A DNA stretch of 64,000 bases from Cedecea neteri (GTDB lineage Bacteria; Pseudomonadota; Gammaproteobacteria; Enterobacterales; Enterobacteriaceae), in contig NZ_CP009451.1 of NCBI RefSeq assembly GCF_000757825.1, forward strand, positions 1,240,001 to 1,304,000. Direction: 5' to 3'. The translations under genes and the position numbers were made by a program. Within the stretch, counting starts at the first letter, position 1. Every line of letters starts with the position of its first letter. Shown piece after piece: positions 40,188 through 51,907 of the stretch. Below the pieces are notes generated by a model, which ran no database searches, was not told where the DNA came from, and saw only the letters and a program-made list of their open reading frames with translations.

Positions 40188-41591
40188 TTACTGCGCCGAG
40201 GCTGGCTTACGCGGTGGACGACGACGACGGGCGTTTTCACCTGCCGGCTTCGCTGCACCTTCGCCCTGCGGTTTACCGCTGCGACGCGGGCCGTTGTTAC
40301 GATCGCCGGAGGCATTAGCGCTACCGCCGTTGCCGCTGCGACGTTGGCCCTGCCCCTGGCTTTGACCACCGCGACCGCCCTGGCCACCACGACCGCCGCC
40401 GCCGCCGCCACGCTGCTGGCGACCGTTCACGATAGGCTCGGCTGGAATCGACGGATCAACCGCGTATCCCTCCAGCGCCATGCGTGGGATCTCACGCTTC
40501 AGTAGACGCTCAATATCACGCAACAGCTTATGCTCATCGACACAAACCAGAGACAGTGCTTCGCCCGTGGCCGCCGCACGACCGGTACGGCCAATACGGT
40601 GCACGTAGTCTTCCGGGACGTTCGGCAGCTCGTAGTTAACGACGTGCGGCAGCTCTTCGATATCCAGCCCGCGAGCCGCGATATCGGTCGCAACCAGCAC
40701 GCGAATGCCGCCGCTTTTGAAGTCGGCCAGCGCGCGAGTACGGGCACCCTGACTCTTGTTACCGTGGATTGCCGCCGCGGTAATGCCGTCTTTTTGCAGC
40801 TGCTCAGCAAGGTGGTTAGCGCCATGCTTGGTGCGGGTAAACACCAGCACCTGCTGCCAGTCGCCTTCGCCAATCATCTGCGACAACAGTTCCCGCTTGC
40901 GCTTTTTATCCACAAAGTGAACGTGCTGAGTGACCTGCTCAGAAGCCGTGTTGCGGCGAGCCACTTCCACTTCTTCCGGGTTATGCAGCAGCTTTTCAGC
41001 CAGGCCTTTAATGTCGTCGGAGAAGGTTGCCGAGAACAGCAGGTTCTGGCGACGCGCAGGCAGCTTAGCCAGCACGCGGCGGATATCATGGATAAAGCCC
41101 ATGTCCAGCATGCGGTCGGCTTCATCCAGTACGAGGATCTCGATTTGGTCGAGTTTCACGGCGTTCTGATGCTCAAGATCCAGCAGACGACCCGGGGTCG
41201 CTACCAGCACATCCACGCCACCGCGCAGCTTCATCATCTGCGGGTTAATGCTCACGCCGCCGAAGACAACCAGCGAGCGGATATTCAAATATTTGCTGTA
41301 GTCGCGGACGTTCTCACCAATCTGCGCCGCCAGTTCGCGGGTAGGGGTGAGGATCAGCGCACGCACCGGGCGACGGCCCTTCAGGTGAGGCGCGCTGTCG
41401 GTCAGGCGCTGTAACAGCGGCAGGGTAAAACCTGCGGTCTTGCCGGTACCGGTTTGGGCACTGGCCATCAGGTCACGGCCTGCTAACACTACCGGAATTG
41501 CCTGACGCTGGATTGGGGTAGGCTCACGATAGCCCTGCTCTTCCACCGCACGCAAAATATCGGCATTCAGGCCGAGAGAATCAAAAGACAT
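40188..41591 (-). CDS. rhlE: RhlE, DEAD-box RNA helicase
   Basis: A 467-residue ATP-dependent RNA helicase involved in ribosome assembly and RNA turnover. The Q motif is [10 protein letters not shown], Walker [11 protein letters not shown] (43-52), then [30 protein letters not shown] and HRIGRTGRA. The C-terminal 90 residues are Gly/Arg-rich and basic, typical of RhlE tails. The ATG has GGAG 5 nt upstream. It is divergent from cecR, as in E. coli. Confidence 0.95.
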   Translation of the reverse strand: MSFDSLGLNADILRAVEEQGYREPTPIQRQAIPVVLAGRDLMASAQTGTGKTAGFTLPLLQRLTDSAPHLKGRRPVRALILTPTRELAAQIGENVRDYSKYLNIRSLVVFGGVSINPQMMKLRGGVDVLVATPGRLLDLEHQNAVKLDQIEILVLDEADRMLDMGFIHDIRRVLAKLPARRQNLLFSATFSDDIKGLAEKLLHNPEEVEVARRNTASEQVTQHVHFVDKKRKRELLSQMIGEGDWQQVLVFTRTKHGANHLAEQLQKDGITAAAIHGNKSQGARTRALADFKSGGIRVLVATDIAARGLDIEELPHVVNYELPNVPEDYVHRIGRTGRAAATGEALSLVCVDEHKLLRDIERLLKREIPRMALEGYAVDPSIPAEPIVNGRQQRGGGGGGRGGQGGRGGQSQGQGQRRSGNGGSANASGDRNNGPRRSGKPQGEGAAKPAGENARRRRPPRKPASAQ

Positions 41592-41807
41592 AGGAACTCC
41601 AGAACCGCCCTGACCGCAATGTGCGGTGTAGTTTCCAGGGGGAACATCACGCGCCAGCGCTAAGCTGGCGAAGAGAGGAGGCGCAAACCACGGCGCCGTT
41701 CGCGAGCAGTGTAGCAGTTTTTGTGATCTTCCGCATAAATTCTCACTTTCGGCGCAGTCAACAGAATAAAGCCTTGTGCTGGACAGGCTCGATAACTTTG
41801 CTTACGC

Positions 41808-41827
41808 TTAATCAATCGATTGATTAA
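41808..41827. promoter_or_regulatory. CecR operator
   Basis: TTAATCAATCGATTGATTAA, a perfect 20-bp palindrome 16 bp before the cecR ATG in the divergent rhlE/cecR region. The position and the autoregulation known for CecR make it the likely binding site. Confidence 0.8.
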
Positions 41828-41843
41828 CTTTTAAGAGGTCGGT

Positions 41844-42539
41844 ATGACGCCTTCGCCGACGCCCGTCACCAGCCGCGGAGAGCAGGCTAAAAATACGCTA
41901 ATTACCGCCGCGATAGCGCAATTTGCCGAATACGGCATGCATGCTACTACGCGCGATATCGCCGCTCAGGCCGGGCAAAATATAGCCGCCATTACCTATT
42001 ACTTTGGCTCCAAAGAAGCGCTGTATATGGCCTCCGCTCAGTGTATTGCCGACTTCATCAGCGGTAATTTTCACGAGCACGTTGCCGCCGCAGAGTCGCT
42101 ACTAAACCAGACCGAGCCGGACAAACAGAAAATACGCCATCTTATTCATACCGCGCTCGGGCAAATGATCGCCCTGCTGACCGCGGACGACACGCTTAAT
42201 CTGAGCAAATTTATCTCCCGCGAACAGCTTTCCCCCACCGCTGCCTATCAGCTTATTCACCAGCAGGTTATCGACCCCATGCACTCCCTGCTGACCACGC
42301 TGGTTGCGCACTACACCGGGCGGGATCCTTTTGATACCGACACGATTTTGCATACCCATACGCTGCTCGGCCAGGTGCTGGCCTTCCGGCTTGGGCGAGA
42401 GACGATTCTGTTACGCACCGGCTGGCCGCAGTTTGACCAGGCAAAGGTGCAGCAAATAAGCCGCGTGGTGCTGAGCCACGTTGATTTCATCCTGCAGGGA
42501 TTATCCGTAAACAGAGGACACGCTAGTGATGAACAGTAA
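41844..42539 (+). CDS. cecR: CecR (YbiH), TetR-type regulator of the ybh exporter
   Basis: A 231-residue TetR-family regulator. The helix-turn-helix [23 protein letters not shown] (about 30-52, here given in part) and the segment [16 protein letters not shown] match E. coli CecR, which controls rhlE and ybhGFSR and affects sensitivity to cefoperazone and chloramphenicol. It overlaps ybhG by 14 nt, so regulator and exporter form one operon. Confidence 0.94.
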   Translation: MTPSPTPVTSRGEQAKNTLITAAIAQFAEYGMHATTRDIAAQAGQNIAAITYYFGSKEALYMASAQCIADFISGNFHEHVAAAESLLNQTEPDKQKIRHLIHTALGQMIALLTADDTLNLSKFISREQLSPTAAYQLIHQQVIDPMHSLLTTLVAHYTGRDPFDTDTILHTHTLLGQVLAFRLGRETILLRTGWPQFDQAKVQQISRVVLSHVDFILQGLSVNRGHASDEQ

Positions 42540-43536
42540 GAAGCCGGTGATTGCCGTCATTGTCATTTTAGTGCTCGTGGCCGCGGCCTTTGGTGGCTGG
42601 AAATGGTATCAAAGCCAGCAGAACAGTGAGCTAACGCTTTACGGCAACGTGGATATTCGCACCGTTAACCTGAGCTTCCGCGTTGGCGGTCGTCTTGCAG
42701 CGCTTGAGGTTGACGAGGGCGATGCCATCAAGGCCGGTGAGCCATTGGGGTTGATTGACAAAGCGCCTTATGAAAACGCCCTGCGTCAGGCAGAGGCAAA
42801 CGTGGCGGCGGCGCAGGCCAAATACGATTTGATCATTGCCGGCTATCGCGATGAAGAAATTGCTCAGGCGGCCGCTCAGGTTAATCAGGCCCAGGCCGCC
42901 TATGATTATGCGCAGAACTTTTACCAGCGCCAGCAGGGACTTTGGGCGACAAAAACCATCTCGGCGAATGACTTAGCCAACGCCCGCTCCTCAAGCGACC
43001 AGGCAAAAGCCACGCTGAAAGCGGCCCAGGACAAACTCAGCCAATACCGCAGCGGCAACCGCCCGCAGGAAATTGCTCAGGCTCAGGCCAGCCTGCAGCA
43101 GGCTAAAGCGCAGCTGGCACAGTCTCAGCTCGACCTGCAGGACACCACCCTGCTCGCTCCTTCTGACGGCACGCTGTTAACCCGCGCCGTTGAGCCCGGC
43201 AGCATGCTTAACGCAGGCAGTACGGTACTCACGCTTTCACTTACCCGCCCGGTGTGGATCCGCGCCTATATCGACGAAACCAATCTTAGGCAGGCCAAAC
43301 CCGGCAGCGAACTGCTGATTTACACCGATGGCCGCCCGGACAAGCCTTACCACGGCAAGGTAGGTTTTGTGTCACCGACTGCGGAGTTCACCCCAAAAAC
43401 GGTTGAAACACCGGATCTGCGCACGGATTTAGTCTATCGCTTACGTATTATCGTCACCGATGCAGATGACGCGCTGCGCCAGGGCATGCCGGTCACGGTG
43501 AAATTCAACGGCGGAACACAGCATGAGCAGCAATGA
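42526..43536 (+). CDS. ybhG: YbhG, HlyD-type periplasmic adaptor
   Basis: A 336-residue membrane-fusion protein. It has one N-terminal membrane anchor (about 8-27), lipoyl/barrel-sandwich halves flanking a long alpha-helical coiled coil rich in Ala/Gln (about 80-215), and a C-terminal beta-barrel. It connects the YbhFSR transporter to the periplasm. The GTG at 42526, overlapping cecR, has GAGG at good spacing; an ATG directly follows. Confidence 0.94.
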   Translation: MMNSKKPVIAVIVILVLVAAAFGGWKWYQSQQNSELTLYGNVDIRTVNLSFRVGGRLAALEVDEGDAIKAGEPLGLIDKAPYENALRQAEANVAAAQAKYDLIIAGYRDEEIAQAAAQVNQAQAAYDYAQNFYQRQQGLWATKTISANDLANARSSSDQAKATLKAAQDKLSQYRSGNRPQEIAQAQASLQQAKAQLAQSQLDLQDTTLLAPSDGTLLTRAVEPGSMLNAGSTVLTLSLTRPVWIRAYIDETNLRQAKPGSELLIYTDGRPDKPYHGKVGFVSPTAEFTPKTVETPDLRTDLVYRLRIIVTDADDALRQGMPVTVKFNGGTQHEQQ

Positions 43537-45271
43537 CGCGGTAATTCGCCTGCAGGGGCTGGTAAAACGCTTCCCCGATCTGGAAAAACCGGCGGTCGCC
43601 AGCCTTGATTGCGAAATTCACGCGGGAGCAGTGACCGGGCTGGTTGGCCCCGACGGCGCGGGGAAAACCACGCTGATGAGGATGCTTGCCGGTTTGCTGC
43701 AACCTGGCGAAGGAACGGCCTCGGTTATCGGCCTCGACCCGATTAAAGACGATCGCGCCCTGCGTGCTGAACTGGGCTATATGCCGCAAAAGTTTGGCCT
43801 GTACGAAGATTTAACGGTGATGGAAAACCTCACGCTTTATGCCGACCTGCGAGGCGTGACCGGGGAGCAGCGTAAGAGCACGTTTGCCCGACTGCTGGAG
43901 TTTACAGCCCTGGGGCCATTTACCGGGCGCCTGGCGGGCAAGCTCTCCGGTGGGATGAAGCAAAAACTTGGCCTGGCCTGCACCCTGGTCGGCCAGCCTA
44001 AGGTACTGCTGCTGGATGAGCCCGGCGTGGGCGTTGACCCTATCTCAAGGCGTGAACTGTGGCAGATGGTGCACGAGCTGGCGGGTGAAGGCATGCTGAT
44101 CCTCTGGAGCACGTCATATCTGGACGAAGCCGAGCAGTGCCGGGAAATTTTGCTGATGAACGAAGGTGAGCTGCTTTATCACGGCGCGCCGACAGCGCTG
44201 ACGCAGAAGATGGCCGGGCGCTCGCTGCTGGTCAGCCATGAGCACGAAAACAACCGCCAGCTTCTTCAGCGGGCCCTGAAGCTACCGCAGGTCAGCGACG
44301 GTGTGATTCAGGGACGCTCTGTACGGCTTATCCTTGCTAAGGATTCCAACATCAGCGAACTGGCTAACGCGTTGGATGTCTCTGAGTCCAGCCTGAAAGA
44401 AACCGACCCGCGCTTTGAAGACGCCTTTATTGATTTACTGGGCGGGGCCACCACTAACGAATCCCCACTCGGCGATATTCTTCATACCGTTGAAGGCGAG
44501 TCCGGCGAGACGGTGATTCAGGCCGAAGAGCTGACCAAAAAATTTGGCGACTTTGCGGCAACCGACCACGTTAACTTTGCCGTTAAGCGCGGTGAAATCT
44601 TCGGGCTGCTCGGCCCCAACGGCGCGGGAAAGTCCACCACCTTCAAGATGATGTGCGGTTTGTTAGTCCCCACTTCGGGTAAGGCGCTGGTGCTGGATAT
44701 GGACCTGAAAACCAGCTCAGGCAAGGCGCGCCAGCATCTTGGCTATATGGCTCAGAAATTCTCGCTTTACGGCAACCTGACGGTGGCGCAAAACCTACGT
44801 TTCTTCTCCGGGGTTTATGGCCTGCGTGGGCGCGCTCAGCAGGACAAAATTAACCGCATGAGCGAGGCGTTTGCGCTGCAGCCTATCGCCAATAGCACTA
44901 CGGACTCGCTTCCACTGGGCTTTAAGCAGCGGCTGGCGCTCGCCTGTTCGCTGATGCACGAGCCGGACATTCTGTTTCTTGATGAACCAACCTCCGGCGT
45001 CGACCCGATTACCCGACGCGAATTCTGGCTGCATATCAACAGCATGGTGGAGAAAGGCGTCACGGTGATGGTGACCACTCACTTTATGGATGAGGCCGAA
45101 TACTGCGACCGTATAGGCCTGGTGTACCGGGGCAAGCTGATTGCCAGCGGCACGCCGGACGACCTGAAGCAGCAGGTGGCGGATGACGACACGCCGGACC
45201 CGACCATGGAGCAGGCGTTTATCGGGCTGATTCACGAATGGGATAAGGAACATAGCGATGAGCGAACATAG
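43523..45271 (+). CDS. ybhF: YbhF, double ABC ATPase of the exporter
   Basis: A 582-residue protein with two nucleotide-binding domains. The first has Walker [10 protein letters not shown], signature [12 protein letters not shown] and Walker [13 protein letters not shown]. The second has Walker [10 protein letters not shown], a looser signature [12 protein letters not shown] and Walker [13 protein letters not shown]. Energises the YbhS/YbhR membrane pair (drug efflux, Na+/Li+ export reported in E. coli). It overlaps ybhG by 14 nt and ybhS by 14 nt. Confidence 0.95.
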   Translation: MSSNDAVIRLQGLVKRFPDLEKPAVASLDCEIHAGAVTGLVGPDGAGKTTLMRMLAGLLQPGEGTASVIGLDPIKDDRALRAELGYMPQKFGLYEDLTVMENLTLYADLRGVTGEQRKSTFARLLEFTALGPFTGRLAGKLSGGMKQKLGLACTLVGQPKVLLLDEPGVGVDPISRRELWQMVHELAGEGMLILWSTSYLDEAEQCREILLMNEGELLYHGAPTALTQKMAGRSLLVSHEHENNRQLLQRALKLPQVSDGVIQGRSVRLILAKDSNISELANALDVSESSLKETDPRFEDAFIDLLGGATTNESPLGDILHTVEGESGETVIQAEELTKKFGDFAATDHVNFAVKRGEIFGLLGPNGAGKSTTFKMMCGLLVPTSGKALVLDMDLKTSSGKARQHLGYMAQKFSLYGNLTVAQNLRFFSGVYGLRGRAQQDKINRMSEAFALQPIANSTTDSLPLGFKQRLALACSLMHEPDILFLDEPTSGVDPITRREFWLHINSMVEKGVTVMVTTHFMDEAEYCDRIGLVYRGKLIASGTPDDLKQQVADDDTPDPTMEQAFIGLIHEWDKEHSDERT

Positions 45272-46397
45272 CCAGAGGGTATCGTGGCGCCGCGTCCGTG
45301 CCCTGTGCGTGAAAGAAACGCGGCAAATTGTGCGCGACCCCAGCAGTTGGTTAATCGCCGTGGTTATCCCTTTGCTGCTGCTGTTTATCTTCGGCTACGG
45401 CATCAACCTCGACTCCAGCCGCCTTCACGTCGGCGTTCTGATCGAGCAGCAGAGTGAAGACGCTCTGGATTTCACCCATGCCATCAGCGCCTCGCCGTTT
45501 ATTCAGCCCACCATCAGCGATAACCGCGAACAGCTTATTCAGCTGATGCAGGCCGGGAAAATACGCGGCATGGTCACTATTCCCACCGACTTTGCACAAA
45601 ATATGGCGCGGCCCGGCGCCACGGCCCCGATTCAGGTCATTACCGACGGCAGTGAACCGAACACGGCTAACTTTGTTCAGGGCTATATGCAGGGGATCTG
45701 GCAGCTTTGGCAACAGCAGCGGGCGGAAGATCGCGGCGAACATTTTGAGCCGCTAATCGACGTGCAGCTTCGCTACTGGTTTAACCCCGCCGCCATCAGC
45801 CAGCACTTTATTATTCCCGGTGCGGTGACCATCATTATGACGGTTATCGGCGCGATACTGACCTCACTGGTCGTGGCCCGGGAATGGGAGCGCGGCACCA
45901 TGGAGGCGCTGCTTTCAACCCAGGTGACGCGCACCGAACTGCTGCTCTGCAAGCTGGTGCCTTACTACGTGCTGGGCATGCTGGCGATGCTGCTTTGTAT
46001 GCTGGTGACGGTGTTTATCCTCGGCGTGCCGTGGCGCGGCTCGCTGATTCTGCTGTTCCTGATAACCAGCCTCTTTTTACTCAGCACGCTGGGCATGGGC
46101 TTGCTGATTTCCACCATTACGCGCAACCAGTTCAATGCCGCTCAGGTCGCGCTTAACGCCGCCTTTTTGCCGTCCATCATGCTGTCAGGCTTTATTTTCC
46201 AGATAGACAGCATGCCGGCCATTATCCGGGCAGTAACCTATGTTATTCCGGCACGCTACTTCGTCAGCACCCTACAAAGCCTGTTTTTGGCCGGCAATAT
46301 CACCTCGGTGCTTATCGTCAACACGCTGTTTTTAATTGCCTCGGCGGTGATGTTTATCGGCCTGACGGCGCTGAGAACTAAACGTCGGCTCGATTAA
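45258..46397 (+). CDS. ybhS: YbhS, ABC-2 membrane subunit
   Basis: A 379-residue ABC-2-type permease. It has an N-terminal helix (about 30-48), a large periplasmic domain (50-180) and five C-terminal helices. [18 protein letters not shown] is the conserved cytoplasmic loop. Partner of YbhR and YbhF. Confidence 0.94.
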   Translation: MSEHSQRVSWRRVRALCVKETRQIVRDPSSWLIAVVIPLLLLFIFGYGINLDSSRLHVGVLIEQQSEDALDFTHAISASPFIQPTISDNREQLIQLMQAGKIRGMVTIPTDFAQNMARPGATAPIQVITDGSEPNTANFVQGYMQGIWQLWQQQRAEDRGEHFEPLIDVQLRYWFNPAAISQHFIIPGAVTIIMTVIGAILTSLVVAREWERGTMEALLSTQVTRTELLLCKLVPYYVLGMLAMLLCMLVTVFILGVPWRGSLILLFLITSLFLLSTLGMGLLISTITRNQFNAAQVALNAAFLPSIMLSGFIFQIDSMPAIIRAVTYVIPARYFVSTLQSLFLAGNITSVLIVNTLFLIASAVMFIGLTALRTKRRLD

Positions 46398-46407
46398 GGG
46401 AGAAAGC

Positions 46408-47514
46408 ATGTTTTATCGTTTATGGACGCTAATTCGCAAAGAGCTTCAGTCGCTGCTGCGCGAGCCGCAGACCCGCGCCATCCTGATTTTGCCGGTGCTG
46501 CTACAGGTGCTTTTGTTTCCGTTTGCCGCCACCCTTGAGGTGACTAACGCCACCATCGCCATTTATAACGAGGATAACGGCAGCCATTCTATTGAGCTGA
46601 CCCAACGCTTTGCTCGCGCCAGCGCCTTCAGCAACGTGCTGCTGCTAAAAAGCCCGCAGGAAATACAGCCGACCATCGACAACCAGAAAGCGTTACTGCT
46701 GATTCGCTTCCCGGCTAATTTCTCGCGCGACATCGCCAGCCAGCAGCCGGCGAAGCTGCAAATTCTGCTCGACGGGCGCAACTCAAACAGCGCCCAGATT
46801 GCCGCCAACTATCTCCAGCAAATCGTTAATAACTACCAGCAAGAGCTGATGACGGGCATGCCGAAGCCAAACAATAGCGAGCTGACGATCCGCAACTGGT
46901 ATAACCCAAACCTGGATTACAAATGGTTCGTGGTGCCGTCGCTGATAGCGATGATAACCACCATCGGGGTGATGATCGTGACATCGCTTTCCGTCGCCCG
47001 TGAACGTGAGCAAGGCACGCTCGACCAGCTGCTGGTTTCTCCTCTGGCCACCTGGCAAATCTTTATCGGCAAGGCGGTTCCGGCACAGATTGTCGCGCTG
47101 GTTCAGGCCAGTATCGTGCTGGCGGTAGGGATTTGGGGCTATCACATCCCCTTCTCCGGCTCGCTGCTGCTGTTTTACTTCACGATGATTATCTACGGGC
47201 TGTCGCTGGTGGGATTCGGGCTGCTGATTTCCGCCCTCTGCTCCACCCAGCAGCAGGCGTTTATCGGCGTGTTTGTCTTTATGATGCCGGCGATCCTGCT
47301 TTCCGGCTATGTCTCGCCGGTAGAAAACATGCCGGTGTGGCTGCAGGATTTAACGTGGATAAACCCGATTCGCCATTTCACCGACATCACGAAGCAGATT
47401 TACCTGAAGGATGCGAACTTTGGGATTGTCTGGCAGAGTTTATGGCCGCTGCTGGTGATTGCGGCCACGACAGGATCAGCGGCGTACTGGATGTTTAGGC
47501 GCAAGATTGCCTGA
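46408..47514 (+). CDS. ybhR: YbhR, ABC-2 membrane subunit
   Basis: A 368-residue ABC-2-type permease with the same layout as YbhS; the conserved loop is [16 protein letters not shown]. It starts 10 bp after ybhS. Its 3' end overlaps ybhQ on the other strand by 39 nt. Confidence 0.94.
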   Translation: MFYRLWTLIRKELQSLLREPQTRAILILPVLLQVLLFPFAATLEVTNATIAIYNEDNGSHSIELTQRFARASAFSNVLLLKSPQEIQPTIDNQKALLLIRFPANFSRDIASQQPAKLQILLDGRNSNSAQIAANYLQQIVNNYQQELMTGMPKPNNSELTIRNWYNPNLDYKWFVVPSLIAMITTIGVMIVTSLSVAREREQGTLDQLLVSPLATWQIFIGKAVPAQIVALVQASIVLAVGIWGYHIPFSGSLLLFYFTMIIYGLSLVGFGLLISALCSTQQQAFIGVFVFMMPAILLSGYVSPVENMPVWLQDLTWINPIRHFTDITKQIYLKDANFGIVWQSLWPLLVIAATTGSAAYWMFRRKIA

Positions 47515-47883
47515 TTTGTCTTTCGCGAGCAGAGAGTAAATAGCCGGTCCCGCGAGCATCGCCAGGCCGGCCAGCCCCAGAAGAAGGTGGCTCTGCACCA
47601 CGCGTGACAGTAGCCACAGGGCAATCATCGCATTGCCGAAATACCAGGTGGTGGTCAGCTCTTCGAGGAAGTCACCGATGTCGCGCAGCAGGCCGGTATG
47701 AAAACGCTGGAAGATAAACATCATGACCACGGTGGCGACATAAAGCAGGCACAGCCCTACTCCCACGGGGATCAGGGTTGCCGTTTTCCAGCCAACGAGC
47801 AGGACAGCGACCACCGCAAGATGCAGCATAATCTGCCAGCAACCCAGTCCGGTTCTCACTCTTACACGTTGTTGCCACTTCAT
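47476..47883 (-). CDS. ybhQ: YbhQ, small inner-membrane protein
   Basis: A 135-residue protein with about four membrane helices, matching E. coli YbhQ (MKWQQRVRV start, [18 protein letters not shown] end). Function unknown. It is convergent with ybhR with a 39-nt 3' overlap. The ybhP-ybhO-ybhN-ybhM genes that separate ybhQ from ybhL in E. coli are absent here. Confidence 0.92.
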   Translation of the reverse strand: MKWQQRVRVRTGLGCWQIMLHLAVVAVLLVGWKTATLIPVGVGLCLLYVATVVMMFIFQRFHTGLLRDIGDFLEELTTTWYFGNAMIALWLLSRVVQSHLLLGLAGLAMLAGPAIYSLLAKDKSGNLAPKHPVRR

Positions 47884-48032
47884 GTTTTATCTCCTGGAGT
47901 ATTTCTTCCTGTTAATCAGAGTACGCAAGTGTACGGAAATTTCCTCAATACGCCCCCTTTTTGTGACAGGTATTGCAATATATTTCCGTTCTGGCAGGCA
48001 AAAGTGCTGGAAAGAAAAGCAAAACTGCGGGG

Positions 48033-48057
48033 GTAAAACCCTCTCCCGAAGGAGAGG
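48033..48057 (-). terminator. Terminator of ybhL
   Basis: On the minus strand CCTCTCC, loop TTCG, GGAGAGG, then GTTTTA, 12 bp after the ybhL stop. Confidence 0.7.
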
Positions 48058-48068
48058 ATATGGGTATA

Positions 48069-48779
48069 TTAGCGGCGGTTACCGAAGATACGCAGCAGCA
48101 TCAGGAACAGGTTAATAAAGTCCAGATACAGCGTTAAAGCGCCAAGAATGGAGTACTTACGCAGCATTTGCGCGTCGCGGGTATCAATCTGCTCGCCGAT
48201 ATTTTTCAGTTTCTGCGTGTCGTAAGCGGTTAAGCCCACAAACACCACCACGCCGATATAGGTAATAGCCCACATCAGCGCATCGCTTTTCAGCCAGAAG
48301 TTAACCAAAGAGGCGAGAACGATACCGATCAGCGCCATAAACAGCATGTTGCCGAAGCCGCTCAGATCACGCTTAGTGGTGTAGCCATAGAGGCTCATGG
48401 CACCAAACATCCCGCCGGCAACCACGAACGTGCTGGCGATAGACGAATAGGTGTATACCAGGAAAATACTCGCCATGGTCAACCCGGTCAGCGCCGAGTA
48501 AAGCATAAACAGCGACGTCGCGACGCCAGCGCTAAGCTTATGCACCATGCCTGAGAGCACAAAAACCAGCCCCAGTTGGACGATAATCAGGCCAAAGAAG
48601 GTAATTTTACTGGAGAAGACAAACTGCATTACCGCCGGAGTATTGGCTGCATACCAGGCAATAAAGGCGGTCAAAAGCAGACCGCAGGTCATCCAGCCGT
48701 AGACCTGCGCCATAAAGGTCTGGAGGCCAGTGTTGGCACGCTGCACGATAGTCTCATTGGGACGCGGGAATCGGTCCAT
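48069..48779 (-). CDS. ybhL: YbhL, Bax-inhibitor-1-like membrane protein
   Basis: A 236-residue BI-1/TMBIM-family protein with seven predicted helices. The C-terminal signature with two acidic residues is TAYDTQKLK and LTLYLDFINLFL. Related bacterial proteins are pH-sensitive calcium-leak channels; the role in enterics is unsettled. I chose the ATG at 48779 because AGAGGAAG precedes it; the open frame extends 26 codons further. Confidence 0.93.
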   Translation of the reverse strand: MDRFPRPNETIVQRANTGLQTFMAQVYGWMTCGLLLTAFIAWYAANTPAVMQFVFSSKITFFGLIIVQLGLVFVLSGMVHKLSAGVATSLFMLYSALTGLTMASIFLVYTYSSIASTFVVAGGMFGAMSLYGYTTKRDLSGFGNMLFMALIGIVLASLVNFWLKSDALMWAITYIGVVVFVGLTAYDTQKLKNIGEQIDTRDAQMLRKYSILGALTLYLDFINLFLMLLRIFGNRR

Positions 48780-48869
48780 GATGCTTCCTCTGTGTTGTGA
48801 ATTTAGCTTTTGACGCGAGCTGTTTGGCTCACCCGCTTTAAGATTAACACATCCCACAGGCCGCGCAGC

Positions 48870-49322
48870 CTACCAGCGTTTAGCCGCCTGTTTATCGCTG
48901 TCTCTCGCCTCAACCCAGCGGTCGCCTTCCTCAGTCGCCTCACGCTTCCAGAACGGCGCGCGGGTTTTCAGGTAATCCATAATGAACTGGGCGGCTTCAA
49001 ACGCCGAACTACGGTGTGCGCCCGTCACGCCGACAAAAACAATTTCGTCCCCCGGCCACAGTTCGCCGATGCGATGAATCACCGTCACGCGCTGGAGCGG
49101 CCAGCGGCTTCTGGCATCTTCAACGATTTCGGCCAGCGCTTTTTCGGTCATCCCCGCGTAGTGTTCGAGCGTCAGAGCGCTAACGCTATCTCCCAGATTA
49201 TGATTGCGGACCTTGCCGGTGAAGGTTACGACCGCGCCGTCCTCATCACACTGAGAAAGCCACTGGTACTCTTCGCCGACGTTAAAATTCTCGCGGCCAA
49301 CAATAATACGCGTGCTGTCCAC
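48870..49322 (-). CDS. moaE: MoaE, large subunit of molybdopterin synthase
   Basis: A 150-residue catalytic subunit that transfers sulfur from MoaD thiocarboxylate to precursor Z. The active-site lysines are in YLKTRAPFWKREA, and GAVVTFTGKVRNHN is conserved. It starts with a GTG directly after the moaD stop. Confidence 0.95.
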   Translation of the reverse strand: MDSTRIIVGRENFNVGEEYQWLSQCDEDGAVVTFTGKVRNHNLGDSVSALTLEHYAGMTEKALAEIVEDARSRWPLQRVTVIHRIGELWPGDEIVFVGVTGAHRSSAFEAAQFIMDYLKTRAPFWKREATEEGDRWVEARDSDKQAAKRW

Positions 49323-49568
49323 TTAACCCCCTGTCACAGGTGGGAAGAAAGCGACTTCGTCACCTTTAGCAAGCGGATGGTCGAAGCTCACCAGCGTTTG
49401 GTTTACCGCCGCCAGCAGCTTGCCGGATTCCAGCGCCAGCGCCCAGCGATCGCCTCTGGTGGCTAACGCTGCACGTAGCTGCTCTACATCCCGGTAGGTT
49501 TCATCCAGCGTCAGGCTGTCGCAGTCGACCAGCTCGCGCACCTGGGCAAAAAACAAAACATTAAGCAT
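49323..49568 (-). CDS. moaD: MoaD, sulfur-carrier subunit of molybdopterin synthase
   Basis: An 81-residue ubiquitin-like protein ending in the required Gly-Gly (PPVTGG). I chose the ATG at 49568, which overlaps the moaC end by 8 nt and gives the usual [13 protein letters not shown] start. Confidence 0.95.
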   Translation of the reverse strand: MLNVLFFAQVRELVDCDSLTLDETYRDVEQLRAALATRGDRWALALESGKLLAAVNQTLVSFDHPLAKGDEVAFFPPVTGG

Positions 49569-50046
49569 TTTGTTCCACCCTGAAGTCACCGGATTTTCCA
49601 CCGCTTTTTTCCAGCAAACGCACCGGGCCGATAACCATGTCTTTTTGCACCGCTTTGCACATGTCGTAGATGGTCAGCGCCGCGACGGACGCCGCCGTCA
49701 GAGCTTCCATCTCAACGCCGGTTTTACCGCTCAGACGGCACAGCGACTCAATACGTACGCGGTGGTGTTCAGTCTGGGCTTCCAGCTGCACTTCTACTTT
49801 GCTCAACAGCAGCGGATGGCACAGCGGGATCAGTTCCCAGGTACGTTTCGCGGCCTGAATACCCGCGATGCGCGCCGTGGCAAACACGTCACCTTTGTGG
49901 TGGCTGCCGTCAACGATCATTGCCAGCGTTTCCGGCTTCATGGTAACAAATGCTTCTGCGCGAGCTTCGCGCGCCGTTTCAGCTTTGGCGGACACGTCCA
50001 CCATATGCGCTTCTCCGGCGGCGTTAATGTGGGTGAGTTGCGACAT
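49561..50046 (-). CDS. moaC: MoaC, cyclic pyranopterin monophosphate synthase
   Basis: A 161-residue enzyme that works with MoaA to convert GTP to cyclic pyranopterin monophosphate. [13 protein letters not shown] and [12 protein letters not shown] mark the active site. It starts 3 nt after the moaB stop. Confidence 0.96.
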   Translation of the reverse strand: MSQLTHINAAGEAHMVDVSAKAETAREARAEAFVTMKPETLAMIVDGSHHKGDVFATARIAGIQAAKRTWELIPLCHPLLLSKVEVQLEAQTEHHRVRIESLCRLSGKTGVEMEALTAASVAALTIYDMCKAVQKDMVIGPVRLLEKSGGKSGDFRVEQNA

Positions 50047-50049
50047 AAC

Positions 50050-50562
50050 TTACTTCTTAAGATGTGGGTGGAAATTGCAAGGACGCTGGCGGGCATCCAG
50101 CTGTGCCTGAATGATATTTTCCCAGGCGGTGCGGCAGGCTTTGGTTGAGCCCGGCATGGCGAAAATCAACGTTTTGTTTGCCATACCCGCCACGGCGCGA
50201 GACTGCAGCGTAGAGGTTCCAATCTCTTCAAAAGAGAGCATGCGGAACAGTTCCCCGAAACCTTCAACCTCGCGATCGAACAGTGGCAGCAGCGCCTCTG
50301 GAGTTTGATCTCCATCCGTAAATCCGGTTCCACCGTTAATCAGCACAACCTGAATTTGCTCATCGGCAATCCACTGCGAAACCACAGCGCGGATGGCATA
50401 ACGGTTTTCTTTGACGATAGCTTTATCCACCACCAGATGCCCCGCTTCCGTCGCGACTTCCAGCAGATAGTGACCTGAGGTGTCGTCTTCTTCGCCGCGG
50501 CGGCTGGACACCGTCAAAATAGCAATTCGTGCCGGGATAAACTCTGCGCTTACCTGACTCAT
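50050..50562 (-). CDS. moaB: MoaB, molybdopterin adenylyltransferase-like protein
   Basis: A 170-residue MogA/MoaB-fold protein with the molybdopterin-binding motif INGGTGFTDGDQTPEAL and AMPGSTKACRTAW near the end. In E. coli MoaB is dispensable for cofactor synthesis. It starts 24 bp after moaA. Confidence 0.95.
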   Translation of the reverse strand: MSQVSAEFIPARIAILTVSSRRGEEDDTSGHYLLEVATEAGHLVVDKAIVKENRYAIRAVVSQWIADEQIQVVLINGGTGFTDGDQTPEALLPLFDREVEGFGELFRMLSFEEIGTSTLQSRAVAGMANKTLIFAMPGSTKACRTAWENIIQAQLDARQRPCNFHPHLKK

Positions 50563-50586
50563 CGATATTCTCCTTTTGGGCAGACT

Positions 50587-51573
50587 TTAGCCGCCGATAT
50601 ACGACAAATTTTGGGTGATGCCGGTGTTACCGTCATGCAGGAAATGGGTTTGCTTTTTCTGCGCCAGCGCGGAAGCGATACGCCCTTCCAGCTCGCTCTG
50701 TTGGGCGTCATCCGCCAGCAGATCTCGTAGCGCAATCCCCTGTTCGCCAAAAAGGCAAAGGTGCAGGTTGCCGACCGAGGAGACGCGCAGCCGGTTACAG
50801 CTGGCACAGAAATCTTTCTCGTACGGCATGATGAGCCCGATTTCCCCTTCATAGTCGGGGTGACAGAAGACCTGAGCGGGGCCATCGCTGCGCTGACGAA
50901 GCTGGTGAACCCAGCCGCGTTCAAGCAGCTGGTCACGGATGGTTTTGCCGGAGATATGGTGTTTGCGGAAAAGCGTGCCGCCGTCGCCGGTTTCCATCAG
51001 CTCAATAAAGCGTAGCTGGATAGGGCGAGGTTTGATCCAGGCAAGGAAGGTTTCGAGCTGATTATGGTTTACGTCACGCATCAGCACGGTGTTCACCTTC
51101 ACACGCTCAAAACCGGCGTTGAAAGCGGCATCAATCCCGTCCATCACCAGGCGGAATTTATCCTGGCCGGTGATGGCATGAAACTGGCGGGCATCGAGGC
51201 TGTCGACGCTAACGTTAAGGGCGGTCAGCCCGGCATCACGCCACGCGTTAACGTCCCGAGCCAGGCGATAGCCGTTGGTGGTCACGGCAAGCTGGCGAAT
51301 AGAGGCGTTTTCACGCACCGCGGCGATGATGTCGGTAAAGTCCCGTCGCAGAGAGGGTTCACCGCCGGTCAGGCGTACTTTTTCCGTCCCCAAAGCCGCA
51401 AAAGCCCGGGTGACGCGGCGGATTTCATCGACGTTGAGAAAGCTTTTATTGGCCACACCGTGGGGCTTGTAGCCGTCGGGCAGGCAATAGCTGCAGCGGA
51501 AATTGCAGACGTCGGTTATTGATAAGCGCAAGTAATAGAACTTACGCGCAAAAGCATCGGTAAGCTGGGACAC
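50587..51573 (-). CDS. moaA: MoaA, GTP 3',8-cyclase
   Basis: A 328-residue radical-SAM enzyme, first step of molybdenum cofactor synthesis. The SAM cluster cysteines are C23, C27 and C30 ([10 protein letters not shown]). A second cluster is formed by FCASCNRLR and LHLCLFG, and the C-terminus ends in the essential Gly-Gly (SYIGG). I chose the GTG at 51573 because AAAGG lies about 9 nt upstream and the start aligns with E. coli MoaA. Confidence 0.95.
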   Translation of the reverse strand: MSQLTDAFARKFYYLRLSITDVCNFRCSYCLPDGYKPHGVANKSFLNVDEIRRVTRAFAALGTEKVRLTGGEPSLRRDFTDIIAAVRENASIRQLAVTTNGYRLARDVNAWRDAGLTALNVSVDSLDARQFHAITGQDKFRLVMDGIDAAFNAGFERVKVNTVLMRDVNHNQLETFLAWIKPRPIQLRFIELMETGDGGTLFRKHHISGKTIRDQLLERGWVHQLRQRSDGPAQVFCHPDYEGEIGLIMPYEKDFCASCNRLRVSSVGNLHLCLFGEQGIALRDLLADDAQQSELEGRIASALAQKKQTHFLHDGNTGITQNLSYIGG

Positions 51574-51594
51574 TGAGTACACCTTTCCAAATAC

Positions 51595-51700
51595 GGGAGA
51601 TGCAGTCATTTCTTCCTGCACCCTGGCAACCTCGGGGGCTGCGGCCAGGGCACCTTATCTTGTGACTTAGGTACCAGGGCTTGAGTGTGTGTTACTGCGA
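51595..51700 (-). ncRNA. Moco RNA motif (moaA leader)
   Basis: The leader upstream of moaA folds into GC-rich helices. The clearest is GCCCTGG pairing with CCAGGGT around the purine-rich internal segment (51618-51651). Position and sequence resemble the molybdenum-cofactor-sensing leader of E. coli moaABCDE, which lowers expression when cofactor is present. The exact boundaries are estimated. Confidence 0.65.
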
Positions 51701-51907
51701 TAGTAGCGCGACATCTTGCTTCGCGCTATATCAGTTTTCGTTATATAAATCTATACATAACGGAGTTATTGCTTAATTTCGCTACAGAGTACTTAAAAAG
51801 ATAATTTTTACTTTGACGTGAATCATTATCCACGGAGCAAGAATCGTCTTTCTAGCGCTTTTACGCTACCTTAAGCGCCTGTATGCCTCTTAAGGATTAT
51901 CTTTTCT